The notes below the pieces were generated by a model, which was not told the DNA's origin, searched no databases, and saw nothing but the letters and a program-made list of their open reading frames with translations. A DNA stretch of 64,000 nucleotides, taken from Paludibacter sp. UBA6032. Lineage in GTDB: Bacteria > Bacteroidota > Bacteroidia > Bacteroidales > Paludibacteraceae. The stretch covers positions 64,653 to 128,652 of the forward strand of contig DIZI01000005.1 in assembly GCA_002427885.1 (NCBI GenBank), written 5' to 3'. Below, in pieces: positions 61,721 through 64,000 of this stretch (position 1 is its first letter; each line of letters starts with the position of its first letter). The position numbers were made by a program, and so were the translations under genes.

Positions 61721-62749
61721 TTATTTCTTAAACAGCAAATGGAAAAATCCGGTTAAAATCATGTTCGCCATTGCCCAGGGCATCAAGCCTTTCCATCCGA
61801 AACGCATCAATTGATCGTAACGGAAACGGGGTAATGTCCAGCGAACCCACATAAATACAAAACCGAAAAATGATATTTTAGCGAAAAGTGCTACCGTTCC
61901 AAGGATTGTTACCATGTTGTGCGACAAACCCAGATCATTCATAAACGGGAAATTATAACCGCCAAAATAAAGCGATGAGATCATTGCCGACGAAATAAAA
62001 ATATTAATATATTCTGCGAAAAGGTAAAAACCCAGTTTCATTGAACTATATTCCGTGTGATAACCACCAATCAACTCTGTTTCACATTCCGGAAGGTCAA
62101 ACGGTGAACGGTTGGTTTCGGCAAAAGCGCAAATCAAAAACACCACAAAACCAATTGGTTGCGTAAACACATTCCAGTTCATTCCGTGTTGTTGAGCCAC
62201 AATATCGTTTAAACTCAAACTGCCCGAAGTCATTACAATGGTCACGATTGACATACTCATAGCCAGTTCGTAACTAATCATTTGCGAAGCCGCACGCACT
62301 GCACCCATCAAAGCATATTTATTGTTCGATGCCCAGCCGCCAATCATAACTCCGTACACACCAATGGAAATAACTGCAAAAACATACAACACTCCAATAT
62401 TTACATCAGCGACTTGCAAGGCATATTCATGACCACCTATCATCAAGGTTCCGCCCCAAGGAATAACCGCACTTGCCAGCAATGCCACCAACATTGTAAG
62501 TGATGGACCTAAAATATAAAGAACTTTATCAGCATTTGCCGGCATAAATTCTTCTTTGAAGAAAAGTTTCACACCGTCGGCAACCGGTTGCAATAATCCG
62601 AAGGTTCCCGCACGATTCGGGCCAAGTCTGTCCTGAAAAAATCCGGCAATCTTACGTTCAAAAAGGGTAGCATACATGGCTATCACTAAACTCAGCAGTA
62701 AGATAGCCGCAGCCAAAATTAATTTATATAGAATGAAATGTATATCCAT
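61721..62749 (-). CDS. nuoH: NADH-quinone oxidoreductase subunit H
   Basis: A 342-residue membrane subunit with eight predicted helices. ERKIAGFFQDRLGPNRAGTFGLLQPVADGVKLF is the quinone-site hallmark; AETNRSPFDLPECETELIGGYHTEYSSMKLG is the second signature. It couples the quinone chamber to the proton pumps. Confidence 0.96.
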   Translation of the reverse strand: MDIHFILYKLILAAAILLLSLVIAMYATLFERKIAGFFQDRLGPNRAGTFGLLQPVADGVKLFFKEEFMPANADKVLYILGPSLTMLVALLASAVIPWGGTLMIGGHEYALQVADVNIGVLYVFAVISIGVYGVMIGGWASNNKYALMGAVRAASQMISYELAMSMSIVTIVMTSGSLSLNDIVAQQHGMNWNVFTQPIGFVVFLICAFAETNRSPFDLPECETELIGGYHTEYSSMKLGFYLFAEYINIFISSAMISSLYFGGYNFPFMNDLGLSHNMVTILGTVALFAKISFFGFVFMWVRWTLPRFRYDQLMRFGWKGLMPWAMANMILTGFFHLLFKK

Positions 62750-62751
62750 AA

Positions 62752-63714
62752 TTACTCCATTGTTTCTTTTATCGGATTAATAACCGACGGAATTACGATG
62801 TTTTTATAATGATTTTGATTTATCACCGAATAGGATTCGATTTTTCGTGGTCCTTCGATAATCCAGTCTGCACTGTTTTTCTTTTCAAAACGGCATTCGT
62901 TGCAAATAAAATCGTGCACTTCACCATAAATATCTTTCCGTCCGGTTACACGATAGACTTCATCGCCTCTAAACCAAACAGCTGCTTTGCCACTGCATTT
63001 GCTACATGATCGATGGGCATCCATAGGTTTCAGAAACCATACACGGTTTTTGAAGCGGAAAGTTTTATCGGTCAAGGCACCAACCGGACAAACATCGATC
63101 ATATTTCCGGAGAAATCATTCTCAATGGCTTGATGTATAAAGGTTGAAATCTCCGATTTTTCGCCCCGGTACAACACGCCATGAACCCGATTTTCGGTCA
63201 GTTGGTCTGCAGCATAAACACAACGGTAACACAGAATACAACGATTGGGATGAAACTGAATCAGGTCGCCGATATCCATTTTTTCGTAAGTTCGTTTTTC
63301 TTCTTCGAAACGTGAAGCATTTGATCCGTTTTCGTAACTTAGGTTTTGTAAATCACATTCACCGGCCTGGTCACAAACCGGACAATCGAGAGGATGATTT
63401 ATCAGTAAAAATTCGGCAACAGCTTTGCGGGCTTCCACCACTTCAGGTGAAGTTATATTTTGAACCACCATACCATCCATTACTTCCGTACTACACGAAG
63501 CCACCAATTTAGGCATAGGGCGCGGATCTTTTTCCGAGCCTTGCGATACTTTTACCATGCACGTGCGACATTTTCCACCGCTGTTCTTCAGTTCGGAATG
63601 GTAGCACATAGCCGGCGGAACCACATCGCCACCTATCATGCGGGCAGCTTGCAGGATGGTTGTTCCCGGTTCTACTTCAATGCTTTTATTATCTATTGTT
63701 ACCTTAAACATCAA
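62752..63714 (-). CDS. nuoG: NADH-quinone oxidoreductase subunit G, short form
   Basis: A 320-residue Fe-S subunit, against about 900 in E. coli. An N-terminal 2Fe-2S ferredoxin domain (Cys37, Cys49, Cys52, Cys74) is followed by the NuoG 4Fe-4S domain (HPLDCPVCDQAGECDLQ), the CILCYRCVYAADQL cluster, and the start of a molybdopterin-type 4Fe-4S motif (CSKCSGKAAVW, then CNECRF). The whole molybdopterin-like domain is missing. All electron-carrying clusters appear to be kept, so it is probably a functional short form, as in other Bacteroidetes, and not a broken gene. Confidence 0.92.
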   Translation of the reverse strand: MMFKVTIDNKSIEVEPGTTILQAARMIGGDVVPPAMCYHSELKNSGGKCRTCMVKVSQGSEKDPRPMPKLVASCSTEVMDGMVVQNITSPEVVEARKAVAEFLLINHPLDCPVCDQAGECDLQNLSYENGSNASRFEEEKRTYEKMDIGDLIQFHPNRCILCYRCVYAADQLTENRVHGVLYRGEKSEISTFIHQAIENDFSGNMIDVCPVGALTDKTFRFKNRVWFLKPMDAHRSCSKCSGKAAVWFRGDEVYRVTGRKDIYGEVHDFICNECRFEKKNSADWIIEGPRKIESYSVINQNHYKNIVIPSVINPIKETME

Positions 63715-63742
63715 TCAAGAATTTACAATTTATTCATTTACT

Positions 63743-63758
63743 CCCGATAGTCATCGGG
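63743..63758. repeat. CCCGATAGTCATCGGG palindrome between nuoF and nuoG
   Basis: A 6-bp stem with an AGTC loop; related to the CGATAGCTATCG palindrome in the repeat at 26911. It sits in the nuoF-nuoG gap and would form a small hairpin in the operon transcript. Confidence 0.5.
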
Positions 63759-63775
63759 ATTACAATTAAAATATT

Positions 63776-64000
63776 TTATTCTGCAGTTAATACCGGAATC
63801 TCCAGATATTTCTCTAATGAGCCATGCTTTACATTCTTCACAATTTCCGGATGCAGAACATGGAATTCAAATTCACTACGAAAATGACGGACAGCTGCAG
63901 CCACCGGCCAGGCAGCAGCATCACCCAACGGACAAATGGTATTTCCTTCAATTTTTGAAGCAATGCTTACCAATAAATCAATGTCTTTCATTTTGCCCTG
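63776..64000 (-). CDS. nuoF: NADH-quinone oxidoreductase subunit F (C-terminal part, cut by window)
   Basis: The last 74 codons of NuoF. MKDIDLLVSIASKIEGNTICPLGDAAAWPVAAAVRHFRSEFE is the C-terminal helical domain, with the fourth cysteine ligand of cluster N3 (in ICPLGDAAAWP). The frame stays open to the window edge, so the real start lies outside and the methionine at 63991 is internal. NuoF oxidises NADH and carries FMN. Confidence 0.92.
   Translation of the reverse strand, partial: QGKMKDIDLLVSIASKIEGNTICPLGDAAAWPVAAAVRHFRSEFEFHVLHPEIVKNVKHGSLEKYLEIPVLTAE

Overview
This window is a low-GC, gene-dense stretch of a Bacteroidetes chromosome, most likely order Bacteroidales (inference from gene content; no rRNA is present). 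The signs are many promoters of the Bacteroidetes type (TTG, about 20 bases, TAnnTTTG), two proteins with C-terminal type IX secretion (T9SS) sorting domains, TonB-dependent receptors with a carboxypeptidase-like N-terminal domain, DUF5689 lipoproteins, a fused MurF-Alr enzyme, DUF4290 next to murA, and a short NuoG. I see no tRNA, rRNA, CRISPR array, phage or transposase gene. It reads as core genome carrying small scars: two broken genes, a duplicated 3' end of nuoN, and several families of short interspersed repeats.

Layout. 1-3.3 kb: two tandem OmpP1/FadL-like outer-membrane proteins. 3.4-14 kb: forward metabolic and housekeeping genes (prfC, Old Yellow Enzyme, DUF1761, MFS exporter, a TlpA-like protein without cysteines, amidase, a frameshifted flavin monooxygenase, DHFR-like reductase, methyltransferase, DinB). 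14.3-17.7 kb: a large secreted pectate lyase. 17.8-26.1 kb: reverse genes: kbl-tdh threonine catabolism, DUF4395, a GIFS-repeat membrane protein, a LytTR regulator, an aldo/keto reductase-like protein, a 74-residue basic protein, and an operon of an IscU/NifU-like scaffold and a GGGtGRT protein split by a four-helix-bundle gene. 26.3-32.2 kb: GNAT, M20 peptidase, two DUF1573 proteins, meaB, an orphan DNA methyltransferase. 32.3-38.8 kb: a TonB receptor with two DUF5689 lipoproteins, divergent from a secreted endonuclease/phosphatase-family enzyme. 39-41.9 kb: DUF4290, murA, a lysine-rich microprotein and a collapsed Na+/alanine symporter gene. 42-52 kb: TonB-type receptor, K+ channel, universal stress protein, MurF-Alr, Bax-inhibitor-1 protein, and a phosphoesterase with a PQQ-type propeller. 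52.2-64 kb: complex I genes nuoN to nuoF on the reverse strand, with a GH43 enzyme wedged between nuoN and a second copy of the nuoN 3' end.

Best leads: (1) the GH43 insertion behind nuoN, which left a 202-bp duplication with only silent differences; (2) the uncharacterised scaffold/GGGtGRT pair interrupted by a four-helix-bundle cassette with inverted AT-rich flanks; (3) an interspersed inverted-repeat family built on CCCCTAACCCC that supplies the stop codons of three unrelated genes; (4) the previously unannotated remnant of an AGCS symporter.
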